Source: Mycobacterium sp. D16Q14 (lineage in GTDB: Bacteria > Actinomycetota > Actinomycetes > Mycobacteriales > Mycobacteriaceae). Taken from it: 64,000 nt of DNA. The stretch is from assembly GCA_002013415.1 (NCBI GenBank), contig MAEX01000004.1, positions 269,955-333,954 on the forward strand, given 5' to 3'. The translations under genes and the position numbers were made by a program. Positions 9,853-18,826 of the stretch are shown one piece after another (the stretch's first letter is position 1; every line of letters starts with the position of its first letter). Under the pieces are notes generated by a model. It did no database searches, was not told where the DNA came from, and was given only the letters and a program-made list of their open reading frames with translations.

Positions 9853-10152
9853 ATGAGCGACATCATGAAGGCCAACGGTGCCGAGATGTCACGGTTGGCG
9901 AGTCGCGTGGCAGGGCGTGCGAAGGATGCGTTTCCCGACGTTGATTTCGAGGCGGCGGCAAACTCGGTCGCCGGCACCGAGTTCGCGGAGGTGCTGCGCG
10001 CGGTCAGCGCGGCACTCAAGCGCGCCGGGGGCGGTGCCTCCGAACGCATCGAGAGCATCTCGAACTTTGTGCAGAACAGCTCGGGGGCGTTGACCGGCCA
10101 GGACGCCGTCAACCGCCGCCAGGTGTCCAGGGTTGCGGAGGTCAACCTGTGA
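9853..10152 (+). CDS. Small helical protein, putative type VII secretion partner
   Basis: A 99-residue protein from ATG 9853, preceded by GGGGAGG. It is predicted all-helical with no signal peptide or membrane segment: MSDIMKANGAEMSRLASRV, then a break at the FPDVDF region, then two amphipathic helices, with a charged tail RRQVSRVAEV. This resembles the roughly 100-residue ESX-associated proteins (WXG100/EspC-like) in size and position. A strict WXG motif is absent. The stop overlaps the next start (GTGA), so the two proteins are made in equal amounts, as for ESX heterodimers. Function is inferred from context only. Confidence 0.6.
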   Translation: MSDIMKANGAEMSRLASRVAGRAKDAFPDVDFEAAANSVAGTEFAEVLRAVSAALKRAGGGASERIESISNFVQNSSGALTGQDAVNRRQVSRVAEVNL

Positions 10153-11303
10153 GGCCGACGATTTCACAGCTGCGGGGGTGGAATGTCGCCAACCTCGACG
10201 CCGCCGCCAAGGCCATTGAGGACGCCAGCAAGAACCTGGACCTGTCCATCGACGGGGTGGTCCGCGATCTGGACTCGGCCGAGTCGTTCTGGAAGGGCAA
10301 GTCCTTCAAGTCCGCGTACGACCAGGCATCGAGCGAGCAGTCTTCGACCAACCGGCTTTCCTATGCCATCGGCAATGTCGCCGAGGCGGTCCGCGGCGGA
10401 CACTCGGCACTCACCGCGGCGCGGGACAAGGTGATGGCGCTGGTGGACGAGGCCAACGCGAAGGGCCTGCAGGTTGCCGATGACGGCACCGTCACGGCTC
10501 CCGAAGGCAATAGGGATCTACAGGCGGAGGCCCGGCGGCTGACCGACGCGATTCGCCAGGCGCTGAAGTCCTTGGAAGAGGCCGATCGCGCCTCGTCGAA
10601 CGATCTGCGTAAGGCATCGGAGACGGTGGACGCCGAGCACAATACGGCCAGCACCCAGCCCGCAGCCTTCATGCCGACCAGCAGTGGCGGTGCGGCAAGT
10701 GGCTCGATGAGGGCCGGCAGTGGTGGATTCGGGGGCGGCAGCGGAGGTGGCGGTTTCGGGGGCGGCAGTGGTGGGGGCCACGGCGGTGGCAGTGGTGGCG
10801 GCGGGGGCCACAGTGTGCCCGACGGGAGCTACTCCAACACCGGTGCTCCGTCACTGCGCCCCTCGGGTCCGTCGGTTTTCATGAATCTCGACGCCGGTCA
10901 GATGGAAGTCGCCCGCAAGATCATTGAAGAAGGTCTGCGTCGTGGGCTTTCGCCCGAGGCGATTCAGATTGCCTTGGCGACCGCACTCACCGAGTCCGGC
11001 CTGCGCAGCCTTGCCAACTCCTCGGTGCCCGACTCGATGATGCTGGCCAATGACGGTGTGGGACATGACCACGACTCGGTAGGGCCATTCCAGCAGCGGC
11101 AAAGCTGGGGTGCGACAGCCGATTTGATGGATCCATCGAGGTCGGCGGGCAAGTTCTACGACCAGTTGGTGAAGGTGTCGGGCTGGCAGGATATGAGCGT
11201 TGCTCAAGCCGCACAGGCGGTTCAGCGCTCGGCCTTCCCCGACGCATACGCGAAGTACGAGGCGCAAGCCGCGCAGATTTTTCACCAGGTCAGCGGCCGA
11301 TAG
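10149..11303 (+). CDS. WXG-like protein with Gly-rich linker and lysozyme-like C-terminal domain
   Basis: A 384-residue protein in three parts. Residues 1-170 are helical, with AESFWKGKSFKSAYDQ giving a WKG variant of the WXG turn. Residues about 180-225 are a Gly/Ser/His-rich linker of repeated GGGSGGG. Residues about 240-384 (LSPEAIQIALATALTESGLR, SVGPFQQRQSWG, MDPSRSAGKFYDQLV, AAQAVQRSAFPDAY) match the lysozyme/transglycosylase-like domain of actinobacterial and phage tail proteins. The Glu in TESGL is the probable catalytic acid. No signal peptide is present, so type VII export with the upstream partner is the best hypothesis. Confidence 0.65.
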   Translation: MRPTISQLRGWNVANLDAAAKAIEDASKNLDLSIDGVVRDLDSAESFWKGKSFKSAYDQASSEQSSTNRLSYAIGNVAEAVRGGHSALTAARDKVMALVDEANAKGLQVADDGTVTAPEGNRDLQAEARRLTDAIRQALKSLEEADRASSNDLRKASETVDAEHNTASTQPAAFMPTSSGGAASGSMRAGSGGFGGGSGGGGFGGGSGGGHGGGSGGGGGHSVPDGSYSNTGAPSLRPSGPSVFMNLDAGQMEVARKIIEEGLRRGLSPEAIQIALATALTESGLRSLANSSVPDSMMLANDGVGHDHDSVGPFQQRQSWGATADLMDPSRSAGKFYDQLVKVSGWQDMSVAQAAQAVQRSAFPDAYAKYEAQAAQIFHQVSGR

Positions 11304-11341
11304 TCGCGCTTCGTATTGACTGACTGTGGTGCAATGTGGGC

Positions 11342-11971
11342 ATGCCCACGCCGCGACGCACCCAGGAGGAACGTTCGGCGGCGATGCGGTCCCGGTTGCT
11401 TGAGGCGACCATCGACTGCCTTGTCGAATTCGGGTACTCCGGCACCACCACCTCGCGCATTGCGAGCCGCGCCGGCGCCACGCGCGGTGCGCTGATTCAT
11501 CACTTCCAGTCCAAGTCGGAATTGATGGCCGAATCGGTGCGCCACCTCGCGTTCATGCGCACCCAGGCGGTGCTCGAAAAGCTGATGTCGATGGATCAGT
11601 CCGCCGACCCGGTCGAGCGGTATCTCGATATGCTCTGGCGGATTCACCAGGGGCCGCTGTTCATCGCGATGGTGGAGCTACTCATCGCGGCGCGCACCGA
11701 GCCCGATCTGCGCGTGCACCTGGACCAGTTCGAAAAGATGGTGCTGCACAATCTGTCGGCGCTTCACGTGCTTGACGACGATGATCCGACCTCGCCCAAG
11801 GACCGTCGCGACTTCGGACTTCTCGCCATGGACATCATCCGCGGCGTCCTGGTCAGCAGCTTGACCGCCTCTCAGGAAACCCGCGATCGTCGCTGGTCCC
11901 GGGCCAAGCAGATGCTGGAGCTGCGACTTCGTGCACCGTTACCCGGTGCGCAGAAACAAACTGCATTGTAG
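11342..11971 (+). CDS. TetR/AcrR family transcriptional regulator
   Basis: A 209-residue repressor-type protein from ATG 11342. The N-terminal helix-turn-helix is [46 protein letters not shown], the canonical TetR DNA-binding domain. The C-terminal half is a variable helical ligand-binding domain. It precedes a thiolase-hydratase-dehydrogenase cassette in the same direction, with an imperfect inverted repeat between them, so it probably senses an acyl-CoA or related lipid and controls that cassette (inference). Confidence 0.9.
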   Translation: MPTPRRTQEERSAAMRSRLLEATIDCLVEFGYSGTTTSRIASRAGATRGALIHHFQSKSELMAESVRHLAFMRTQAVLEKLMSMDQSADPVERYLDMLWRIHQGPLFIAMVELLIAARTEPDLRVHLDQFEKMVLHNLSALHVLDDDDPTSPKDRRDFGLLAMDIIRGVLVSSLTASQETRDRRWSRAKQMLELRLRAPLPGAQKQTAL

Positions 11972-12092
11972 GTAAATGTCCGGGGCATTCCGGGCAAGTG
12001 TGGTGCGCGTTCACCAAGCACTTCGTTCGATGGGGCCAGGCGTTCCCTGGGCCTGGCAATACATTCGTATCGGACCCTTACATTCAGGATAG

Positions 12093-12107
12093 AACGTATG
12101 TTACGTT
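12093..12107. promoter_or_regulatory. Imperfect inverted repeat upstream of the thiolase gene, candidate TetR operator
   Basis: AACGTATGTTACGTT is a near-palindrome 44 bp before the thiolase ATG, in the 179-bp gap after the TetR gene. It is AT-richer than its surroundings. It resembles, but does not match, the KstR site: the AAC/GTT half-site spacing is 4 rather than 2. Confidence 0.4.
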
Positions 12108-12150
12108 GACGACGCCCCCATCGAAGTGCGCGCAAAAGGAGCTTGGAACG

Positions 12151-13368
12151 ATGCCCCCTAAGGCCCCCGAAAAGGTATTCGTCATCGGCGTCGGGATGAC
12201 GAAATTCGAGAAACCCGGACGACGTGAGGGTTGGGATTACCCGGCCATGGCCAAGGAGTCCGGCACCAATGCGCTGACGGACGCCGGTATTGACTACGGC
12301 AAGGTGGAAGCCGCCTATGTCGGGTACTGCGCCGGTGAGTCCACCTCCGGCCAGCGCGCGCTCTACGAGCTTGGCATGACCGGCATTCCGGTCACCAACG
12401 TCAACAACAACTGTTCGACCGGATCGACCGCCTTGTTCAATGCGGCGCAGGCCATCCGCGGCGGGCTCGCCGATGTCACGCTGGCGCTGGGATTCGAGAA
12501 GATGCAGCCCGGTTCGTTGGGTGCGACCTTCACCGATCGTGAGCAGCCGATGCGGCGGCACATCGAAGCACTCGCCGGATTGTTCGATTTCGCCTTCCCG
12601 CCTGCACCCTGGATGTTCGGCGCCGCTGGTCGTGAGCACATGCAGAAGTACGGCACCACTGCCGAGCACTTCGCCAAGATCGGTTACAAGAACCACAAGC
12701 ATTCGGTGAACAACCCTTATGCGCAGTTCCAAGAGGAATACACACTGCAGGACATCTTGGATGCCAAGGAGATCTACGCACCGCTGACCAAGCTGCAGTG
12801 CTCGCCGACCTCCGATGGATCGGGTGCGGCCATCCTGGCCTCCGAGCGGTTCGTCGAGGAGAACGGGCTCGGCGACCGTGCCGTGGAGATCGTCGGCCAG
12901 GCGATGACTACCGACACTCCGGGGACCCTGGAGTCCAAGTCGGCGATCACGCTCGTCGGGTTTGACATGGCCAAGCTCGCGGCACAGAAAGTGTATGAGC
13001 AGGCCCAGATTTCGGCCGACGATGTGGACGTCATCGAACTGCACGACTGCTTCTCGGTCAACGAGCTGATCACCTACGAGGCGCTGGGACTGTGCGCCGA
13101 GGGTGAGGGCGGAAAGCTGATCGACAACGGCGACACCACCTACGGTGGTCGCTGGGTGGTCAACCCGTCGGGTGGCCTGATCTCCAAGGGGCATCCACTC
13201 GGTGCCACCGGCCTGGCGCAGTGCGCCGAGCTTACCTGGCAGCTGCGCGGCGATGCCGACAAGCGTCAGGTGGCATCTGCATCGCAGAAGACCGGTGTCG
13301 CTCTGCAGCACAACCTCGGTCTCGGTGGCGCCTGCGTCATCACCGCCTACAAGCCCGCCAACCGTTGA
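12151..13368 (+). CDS. Thiolase-family lipid-transfer protein (SCP-x type acyl-CoA thiolase)
   Basis: A 405-residue protein that probably performs the thiolytic step for bulky acyl-CoAs such as sterol side chains or branched fatty acids. [11 protein letters not shown] carries the nucleophilic Cys, [13 protein letters not shown] is the SCP-x-type replacement for the classical loop, and [13 protein letters not shown] gives the catalytic His. [16 protein letters not shown] is the usual N-terminus, confirming ATG 12151. It heads a three-gene set with MaoC hydratase and SDR. Resembles mycobacterial ltp2/ltp3 proteins; which orthologue is uncertain. Confidence 0.88.
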   Translation: MPPKAPEKVFVIGVGMTKFEKPGRREGWDYPAMAKESGTNALTDAGIDYGKVEAAYVGYCAGESTSGQRALYELGMTGIPVTNVNNNCSTGSTALFNAAQAIRGGLADVTLALGFEKMQPGSLGATFTDREQPMRRHIEALAGLFDFAFPPAPWMFGAAGREHMQKYGTTAEHFAKIGYKNHKHSVNNPYAQFQEEYTLQDILDAKEIYAPLTKLQCSPTSDGSGAAILASERFVEENGLGDRAVEIVGQAMTTDTPGTLESKSAITLVGFDMAKLAAQKVYEQAQISADDVDVIELHDCFSVNELITYEALGLCAEGEGGKLIDNGDTTYGGRWVVNPSGGLISKGHPLGATGLAQCAELTWQLRGDADKRQVASASQKTGVALQHNLGLGGACVITAYKPANR

Positions 13369-13383
13369 AGGGGTTGGCGGGCA

Positions 13384-14235
13384 ATGGCTGACAGCAAGTA
13401 TCCGTTTAACAACGATGGCCTTGATCAGTGGGGCGCCGAGGAGACCATTGAGGTCGACAAGGACCGCCTGATCTCTTACGCCGAGGCCACTAATGACCCG
13501 ATCGAGGAGCATCGGAAGGGAGAGGTGGCGCCGCCGGTTTTCGCGGTGGTGCCCATCTTCCAGTCGCTGGTCGGAACAACGATGAGTGTGGTTCCCTACC
13601 AGCTGATTCCGCGCGTGGTGCACGGCGAGCAGTTCTTCAGGTTCCACCGGCCCATCAAGCCCGGTGACACGCTGGTCGCCAAGTCGAAGATGACCGGCTA
13701 TGAGGGCATGGAGAACGGCACTCGCGGCACGGTGTATGCCGAAACACGTGATGTCTCGGGCGATCTGGTCAACGAGCAGTACGTGACGTTCTTCTTCCGC
13801 AAGTACGACGTGGGTGAGACGCGCGGCGTTCTCGGCCCGAACGTTGTGCTGGATGAGGCGATCAAGGCCAGTGGGCCGGCTGCCTCCCTGGTGCAGCATG
13901 TCGATGACGACCAGACGTTCCGGTACAGCCCGGCATCGGGTGATCCGATGCCGATCCACCTGGACAACGACGCCGCGGTGGCGGCCGGACTACCCGGCAT
14001 CATCGCGCATGGGTTGTGCACCATGGCATTTACGTCATGGGCTGCTTTGACCGAGCTTGCCGACTCGCGCACCGAGCGTCTCAAGGAGCTGGCGGTGCGG
14101 TTCGCCAAGCCGGTGCTGCCCGGACAGGACATCACCACCAGCTTCTGGAAGAACGGTGCCGCCGGCACCTTTTCGTACGAAACCAACGTCGGCGACGACC
14201 TCGTCATCAAAAACGGCCACGCCGTTATCGGCTAA
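13384..14235 (+). CDS. MaoC-family enoyl-CoA hydratase
   Basis: A 283-residue double-hotdog protein. The N-terminal hotdog (about 1-140) has ISYAEATNDP and EVAPPVFAVVPIF. The C-terminal hotdog contains FRYSPASGDPMPIHLDNDAAVAAGLPGIIAHGL, the hydratase-2 motif with the catalytic Asp/His pair. This supplies the (R)-specific hydration step between acyl-CoA dehydrogenase and 3-hydroxyacyl-CoA dehydrogenase. It follows the thiolase by 15 bp and precedes an SDR by 27 bp, all in one direction, so an operon is likely. Confidence 0.88.
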   Translation: MADSKYPFNNDGLDQWGAEETIEVDKDRLISYAEATNDPIEEHRKGEVAPPVFAVVPIFQSLVGTTMSVVPYQLIPRVVHGEQFFRFHRPIKPGDTLVAKSKMTGYEGMENGTRGTVYAETRDVSGDLVNEQYVTFFFRKYDVGETRGVLGPNVVLDEAIKASGPAASLVQHVDDDQTFRYSPASGDPMPIHLDNDAAVAAGLPGIIAHGLCTMAFTSWAALTELADSRTERLKELAVRFAKPVLPGQDITTSFWKNGAAGTFSYETNVGDDLVIKNGHAVIG

Positions 14236-14262
14236 GTCATCGCAGAACGAGAGGGAATCAAC

Positions 14263-15141
14263 ATGGGACAACTTGACGGACGGGTGGCGGTCATCACCGG
14301 TGCCGGACGTGGCATCGGCCGCGAGCACGCGCTGCTCTTCGCCAGGGAAGGCGCATCGGTGGTCGTCAACGACCTCGGTGGCGCCAACGACGGCTCCGGG
14401 TCGGATGCCGGGCCCGCACAGGAAGTGGTCGACGAGATCGTTGCGGCCGGCGGCAAAGCCGTGGCGAACACCGACAACATCTCCACCTGGGCCGGTGCCT
14501 CGAATCTGGTGAATCAGGCCGTCGAAACCTTCGGACAGCTGGACGCCGTCGTGAACAACGCGGGCATTCTGCGGGACGGCTTCGTCGCCGGCCTGGAGGA
14601 GGACCAGTGGGATTCGGTCATCCAGGTGCACCTCAAGGGGCATTTCGCGGTGTTGCGTCACGCAGCCGAGTACTGGAAGGCACAGTCCAAAGCCGGGGCC
14701 GATGTCAAGGCAACTGTGGTGAACACCGCATCGGATTCCGGTGTGACACTGCCGAACCCGGGCCAGGGCAACTACGGTGCGGCCAAGGCCGGTATCGCCG
14801 CGCTGTCGTGCGTCGCGGCTGCCGAGCTCGAGCGGTACGGCGTCAAGGTGAACGCGATCGCGCCGGTGGCGCGCACACGCCTGACGCTGGCAACCCCGGG
14901 CATGGGCGCGATCTTCGCGGCCCCGGTGGACGAGGGACAGTTCGACATGTTCAGCCCCGCCAACATTTCTCCGCTGGTGGCGTACCTGAGCACCGAGAAG
15001 AACCCGTGGACCGGCCAGGTGTTCAAGGTGACCGGTGGATCGATTCAGCGGCTCAAGGGTTGGTCGGTGACCGATACTGCCGAGACCGATGGACCGTGGA
15101 GCATCGACCTGGTGCGCGAGCAGGTCGAGCCCTGGAAGTAG
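14263..15141 (+). CDS. SDR-family 3-hydroxyacyl-CoA dehydrogenase (multifunctional-enzyme-2 type)
   Basis: A 292-residue SDR with VITGAGRGIGREHALLFAREG (cofactor motif), VVVNDLGG (Asp for NAD), NNAGILRD, the NTASDSG serine and GNYGAAKAGI (YxxxK). The long insert after VVVNDLGG and the C-terminal KVTGGSIQRLKGW are typical of peroxisomal MFE-2-like hydroxyacyl-CoA dehydrogenases and mycobacterial Rv3502c/Rv3548c relatives. It completes the hydratase-dehydrogenase-thiolase cassette. A strong hairpin follows 14 bp after the stop. Confidence 0.88.
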   Translation: MGQLDGRVAVITGAGRGIGREHALLFAREGASVVVNDLGGANDGSGSDAGPAQEVVDEIVAAGGKAVANTDNISTWAGASNLVNQAVETFGQLDAVVNNAGILRDGFVAGLEEDQWDSVIQVHLKGHFAVLRHAAEYWKAQSKAGADVKATVVNTASDSGVTLPNPGQGNYGAAKAGIAALSCVAAAELERYGVKVNAIAPVARTRLTLATPGMGAIFAAPVDEGQFDMFSPANISPLVAYLSTEKNPWTGQVFKVTGGSIQRLKGWSVTDTAETDGPWSIDLVREQVEPWK

Positions 15142-15154
15142 GAAGCTCCTCACG

Positions 15155-15186
15155 CGAACGGTCCTCCGGAAACGGGGGACCGTTCG
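15155..15186 (+). terminator. Intrinsic terminator of the beta-oxidation cassette
   Basis: A perfect 10-bp stem pairs CGAACGGTCC (15155-15164) with GGACCGTTCG (15177-15186) across a 12-nt loop. It is followed by GCGTTTTC, a short T run. It separates the SDR stop from glpF. Confidence 0.8.
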
Positions 15187-15232
15187 GCGTTTTCAGGTGT
15201 GCCCGCGGCAACCCACCCCTAGATTCGATGGT

Positions 15233-16045
15233 ATGAGGCTGACGGGTCAACTCGCCGCAGAGTTCGTTGGCACGATGATCTTGATTTTGTTCGGCGTGGG
15301 TGTGGTCGCGCAGGTGGTGACGGCCGGGAACGCGGACTATGGCAATCACAACTCCATCGCCTGGGCCTGGGGCATGGGAGTCACCTTCGGTATCTTCGCC
15401 GCCGGACGGATATCCGGTGCGCACCTCAACCCGGCGGTCACGCTGGCGTTGGCGGCGTTTCGTGGATTCCCATGGAAACAGGTGATTCCGTTCATCGTGG
15501 CGCAGACCGTCGGCGCGTTCGTGGCGGCGCTGCTGGTTCGGTGGAACTACGGGAGCGTGCTGTCCGCTGTCGACCCCGGCCACACCATGGCGACGCAGGG
15601 GGTTTTCTCGACACTCCCGGGTAACGGCGCGCTCGACGTCAGTCTGTGGGGCGGCCTGCGCGACCAGATCATTGGCACCGCGATTCTGCTGTTCCTGATC
15701 TTCGCCATCTCGGACCGGCGCAATATCCGCATGCCCGAGAGTCTGTCGCCGTTCGCGATCGGTGCGGTGGTCGTCGCTCTGGGCATGGCGTGGGGGTCCA
15801 TCGCGGGGTATGCGATTAACCCGGCCCGCGACTTCGGACCGCGGCTGGCGTCCTATCTCACGGGCTTCGATACGGCCTTCCTGGACCAGCACGGTGCCCA
15901 GTACTGGTGGGTGCCGATCATCGGACCGCTCGTCGGAGGACTGCTGGGGGCCGCGCTGCATCGCTATCTCGTGGAAGCATTCCTGTACGCAGATGATCCT
16001 GAAACCCAATCACCGTCGCACACCGAGGAGTTCGCCAATGGCTGA
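15233..16045 (+). CDS. glpF: Glycerol uptake facilitator (aquaglyceroporin) GlpF
   Basis: A 270-residue MIP-family channel with six membrane helices and both half-helix motifs: [14 protein letters not shown] and [14 protein letters not shown]. The Asp after the second NPAR motif is the GlpF-type marker that favours glycerol over water-only aquaporins. ATG 15233 gives the standard N-terminus ([17 protein letters not shown]). The stop overlaps the glpK start by 8 bp, so channel and kinase are co-translated and trap incoming glycerol as glycerol-3-phosphate. Confidence 0.93.
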   Translation: MRLTGQLAAEFVGTMILILFGVGVVAQVVTAGNADYGNHNSIAWAWGMGVTFGIFAAGRISGAHLNPAVTLALAAFRGFPWKQVIPFIVAQTVGAFVAALLVRWNYGSVLSAVDPGHTMATQGVFSTLPGNGALDVSLWGGLRDQIIGTAILLFLIFAISDRRNIRMPESLSPFAIGAVVVALGMAWGSIAGYAINPARDFGPRLASYLTGFDTAFLDQHGAQYWWVPIIGPLVGGLLGAALHRYLVEAFLYADDPETQSPSHTEEFANG

Positions 16046-17555
16046 TTTCGTGGCATCGATCGACCAGGGCACGACCAGCACGCGTGCCATGATCTTCAAC
16101 CACCGGGGCGAGGAGGTCGGCCGCCACCAGTTGGAGCATCAGCAGCTCTTGCCGCAGCCGGGCTGGGTAGAGCACAACCCGGTGGAGATCTGGGAACGCA
16201 CCTGGTCGGTGCTGGCCACATCGCTCAACGTGACCGGATTGTCGGCCGGGGACCTCGCCGCCGTGGGGGTGACCAACCAGCGCGAGACCACCCTGGTGTG
16301 GAACCGTCACACCGGTAGGCCGTATGGCAATGCCATCGTGTGGCAGGACACTCGCACCGACAAGATCGCGACAGCACTGGACCGGGACGGGCGCGGTGAC
16401 GTTATTCGTGAGAAGGCCGGCTTGCCGCCTGCCACATACTTTTCCGGCGGGAAGCTGCAGTGGATTCTGGAGAATATCGATGGTGTGCGCCGAGATGCGG
16501 AGAAGGGAGACGCGCTCTTCGGTACTCCGGACAGCTGGGTGATCTGGAACCTTACCGGCGGCATTCGTGGCGGGGTGCACGTCACCGATGTGACCAACGC
16601 CAGCCGCACCATGCTGATGAACCTGGAGACCCTGGATTGGGATGACGAGCTGTTGTCGTTCTTCTCCATTCCGCGCCAAATGCTTCCGCCGATCAAGGCG
16701 TCCTCACCGGTCGAGCCCTTTGGCTTCACGACCCGTATGGGGCCGCTCGGTGGTGAGGTGCCCATCGCCGGCGACCTGGGGGATCAGCAGGCGGCGATGG
16801 TGGGGCAGGTGTGCCTGAGTCCCGGCGAGGCCAAGAACACCTACGGCACCGGGAACTTCTTGCTACTCAACACCGGTGAAGAATTGGTCCGCTCGCGCAA
16901 CGGGTTGTTGACCACCGTGTGTTACCAATTCGGGAACAACAAGCCGGTGTACGCGCTGGAGGGTTCCATCGCGGTGACCGGTTCGGCGGTCCAGTGGCTG
17001 CGCGACCAGCTCGGCATCATCAGCGGTGCCTCACAAAGCGAGGACTTGGCGCGTCAGGTTGAGGACAACGGCGGGGTCTATTTCGTGCCGGCCTTTTCGG
17101 GTCTGTTCGCGCCGTATTGGCGTTCGGATGCCCGCGGCGCGATTGTGGGTCTTTCCCGGTTCAACACCAACGCGCATTTGGCGCGGGCGACCCTCGAGGC
17201 GATCTGCTATCAGAGCCGCGAAGTGGTTGAGGCCATGGAGGCGGACTCGGGTGTCCACCTGGAGGTGCTCAAGGTGGATGGCGGCATCACCGCCAACAAG
17301 CTCTGCATGCAGATCCAGGCCGACACGCTGGGCGTCGACGTCGTCAAACCCGTTGTCGCCGAGACGACCGCGCTCGGTGCGGCGTATGCGGCGGGACTGG
17401 CCGTCGGCTTCTGGAAGGACCCCGACGACCTTCGCCGGAACTGGCAGGAAGACGAGCGATGGAGCCCGTCGATCAGTGAACAGCAGCGGGCCGACGGATT
17501 CGCCGGCTGGAAGAAGGCCGTGCAGCGCACGTTGGGCTGGGTCGACGTGAGCTAG
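16038..17555 (+). CDS. glpK: Glycerol kinase GlpK
   Basis: A 505-residue FGGY-family kinase that phosphorylates glycerol. The N-terminal [14 protein letters not shown] is the phosphate-1 motif. [28 protein letters not shown] is the glycerol-binding segment with the conserved Arg-Glu and Trp. [27 protein letters not shown] and [13 protein letters not shown] are the remaining ATPase-fold motifs. It is translationally coupled to glpF, and a GC-rich hairpin overlaps the stop. Confidence 0.97.
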   Translation: MADFVASIDQGTTSTRAMIFNHRGEEVGRHQLEHQQLLPQPGWVEHNPVEIWERTWSVLATSLNVTGLSAGDLAAVGVTNQRETTLVWNRHTGRPYGNAIVWQDTRTDKIATALDRDGRGDVIREKAGLPPATYFSGGKLQWILENIDGVRRDAEKGDALFGTPDSWVIWNLTGGIRGGVHVTDVTNASRTMLMNLETLDWDDELLSFFSIPRQMLPPIKASSPVEPFGFTTRMGPLGGEVPIAGDLGDQQAAMVGQVCLSPGEAKNTYGTGNFLLLNTGEELVRSRNGLLTTVCYQFGNNKPVYALEGSIAVTGSAVQWLRDQLGIISGASQSEDLARQVEDNGGVYFVPAFSGLFAPYWRSDARGAIVGLSRFNTNAHLARATLEAICYQSREVVEAMEADSGVHLEVLKVDGGITANKLCMQIQADTLGVDVVKPVVAETTALGAAYAAGLAVGFWKDPDDLRRNWQEDERWSPSISEQQRADGFAGWKKAVQRTLGWVDVS

Positions 17556-17586
17556 GCCCCCCCGCCTGTAATAGCGGGGGGCCTAG
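17552..17586. terminator. GC-rich bidirectional hairpin between glpK and padR
   Basis: CTAGGCCCCCCCGC (17552-17565) pairs with GCGGGGGGCCTAG (17574-17586), with one extra C and a loop of about 8 nt. It includes the glpK TAG and ends 6 bp before the padR stop. There is no long T tract, so it may act as a barrier or an mRNA end stabiliser for both converging units. Confidence 0.65.
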
Positions 17587-17592
17587 GGTCAT

Positions 17593-18309
17593 TCAGTCGG
17601 TCTCACCCAAAATGCCGTAGATCTGCTTGCGGGCAGAATTGACGATCTCGATGATCCGCTGCTGCTGCTCGGCTGAGGCGGCGTGGGCCGACTGGGCGAC
17701 CGCGCCCATCAGCTGGCCGAGTGCCGAACGAAGATCAAGTACCGAGGGATCGGCATCTTCGTTGATCTTGTCCCAGGGCGGGGTGTCGAGTTTCTCGGCC
17801 GCCTCGCGGCCCTCTGCAGTCAGGTCGAACTGCTTGCGACTGCCACTGCCCTCGGCCTCAACGATGAGGCTCTCGTCGACGAGCAGTTGCAGTGTCGGAT
17901 ATACCGAACCGGGGCTTGGCCGCCAGATGTTGTTACTACGTTCGGCGATCTCACGGATCATTTCGTAGCCGTGCATCGGGCGTTCGGCGAGCAGTGCCAG
18001 GATGGCGGCCCGGACGTCGCCGCGCTGGCCACGTCCTCGTCCGCGTCCACGCGGCGGGTCACCGAAACCGAATCCGAAACCAGGGCCGAAGCCCGAACCG
18101 AATCCACGTCCGAACCCGCGGTCCATGAACGCGCCGGGTCCGCGACGACCGGCCCAGGCTTGCTCCTGGAACTCGCCGCGCGGGTCGCATTCGTGACGAT
18201 GACCGCCGTGGCACCGACCTGGTCCGCGACGTGTGGGGTCGAAACCGAATCCGAAACCAAAGGGTGTGTCGGGCCGGAACTGATCGGCCCTCTCCTCATG
18301 GGAAGTCAT
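17593..18309 (-). CDS. PadR-family regulator with Gly/Phe/Arg-rich N-terminal extension
   Basis: A 238-residue protein. The winged-helix PadR domain occupies about 98-180: VRAAILALLAERPMHGYEMIREI, RPSPGSVYPTLQLLVDESLI, RKQFDLTAEGREA. A C-terminal dimerisation helix follows. Residues 1-97 are unusual: two FGFGFGFD-type stretches, then GFGRGFGSGFGPGFGFGFGD, then RGRGRGRG, interrupted by a His/Cys segment (GRCHGGHRHECD). That extension is predicted disordered. Phenolic- or multidrug-responsive repression is typical of the family. A palindrome upstream suggests autoregulation. Confidence 0.88.
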   Translation of the reverse strand: MTSHEERADQFRPDTPFGFGFGFDPTRRGPGRCHGGHRHECDPRGEFQEQAWAGRRGPGAFMDRGFGRGFGSGFGPGFGFGFGDPPRGRGRGRGQRGDVRAAILALLAERPMHGYEMIREIAERSNNIWRPSPGSVYPTLQLLVDESLIVEAEGSGSRKQFDLTAEGREAAEKLDTPPWDKINEDADPSVLDLRSALGQLMGAVAQSAHAASAEQQQRIIEIVNSARKQIYGILGETD

Positions 18310-18358
18310 GTGTTGCTCCTTAGTACTTGGGGGAGGCGGTATCGCCTCTCATAGTTAA

Positions 18359-18368
18359 CGATATATCG
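18359..18368. promoter_or_regulatory. Palindrome CGATATATCG, candidate PadR operator
   Basis: This perfect 10-bp palindrome lies 50 bp upstream of the padR start, in an AT-rich stretch unlike the surrounding sequence. PadR regulators commonly bind ATAT-containing palindromes over their own promoter. Confidence 0.5.
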
Positions 18369-18447
18369 GAATCGATCGTGATGCAACGAAAACTTTCGGC
18401 GACGATTTTCCGAGCTGCTGCCAGCCATGCGCCGTAGGGTGACCGCC

Positions 18448-18822
18448 ATGACGGTGAAGTGGCTGGAACAACCCGAGGACCATGACTACGCGGCGGCCGT
18501 GGACTACCTGACGCTCGTCGGTGAAGCCGACGAGGTGAAGCGGACCGTGAAGGCGCTGCGCAATGCGACGCTGGAGTACCGCAAGGCCAAGGACATCCTG
18601 CGGGCGGCTCATCTGGACATGCTGCCCAAGACCAATGCCCACGTGGCCCGCGACCTCGCGAAGATCGCCAAGGACAAAGCGCTGTCCCCGATCTTGCTGG
18701 TGCGTGGGAGCACGAGCTCCGGGGCGCGGCTGGAGATCGCGGACGGTTACCACCGGGTCTGCGCGAGCTACATATCCGACGAAAACACCGACATCCCCTG
18801 CCATCTGGTCTCCTGGCAGTAA
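18448..18822 (+). CDS. Small conserved protein with ParB/sulfiredoxin-like C-terminal motif
   Basis: A 124-residue protein from ATG 18448. The N-terminus is helical and charged (VDYLTLVGEADEVKRTVKALR). The C-terminal LSPILLVRGSTSSGARLEIADGYHRVCASYIS resembles the ParB-nuclease/sulfiredoxin-like fold segment in which ADGYHR parallels the GxxR active-site motif. Activity is unproven. It ends 4 bp before the antiporter gene and is probably co-transcribed with it. Confidence 0.65.
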   Translation: MTVKWLEQPEDHDYAAAVDYLTLVGEADEVKRTVKALRNATLEYRKAKDILRAAHLDMLPKTNAHVARDLAKIAKDKALSPILLVRGSTSSGARLEIADGYHRVCASYISDENTDIPCHLVSWQ

Positions 18823-18826
18823 CTCC

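Noticed and set aside
11872..13959. 695-codon open frame on the minus strand opposite the thiolase and MaoC genes
   Set aside because: It is a GC-driven antisense shadow: the plus-strand frames carry intact family motifs, while this frame shows no recognisable domain and would cross a promoter region.
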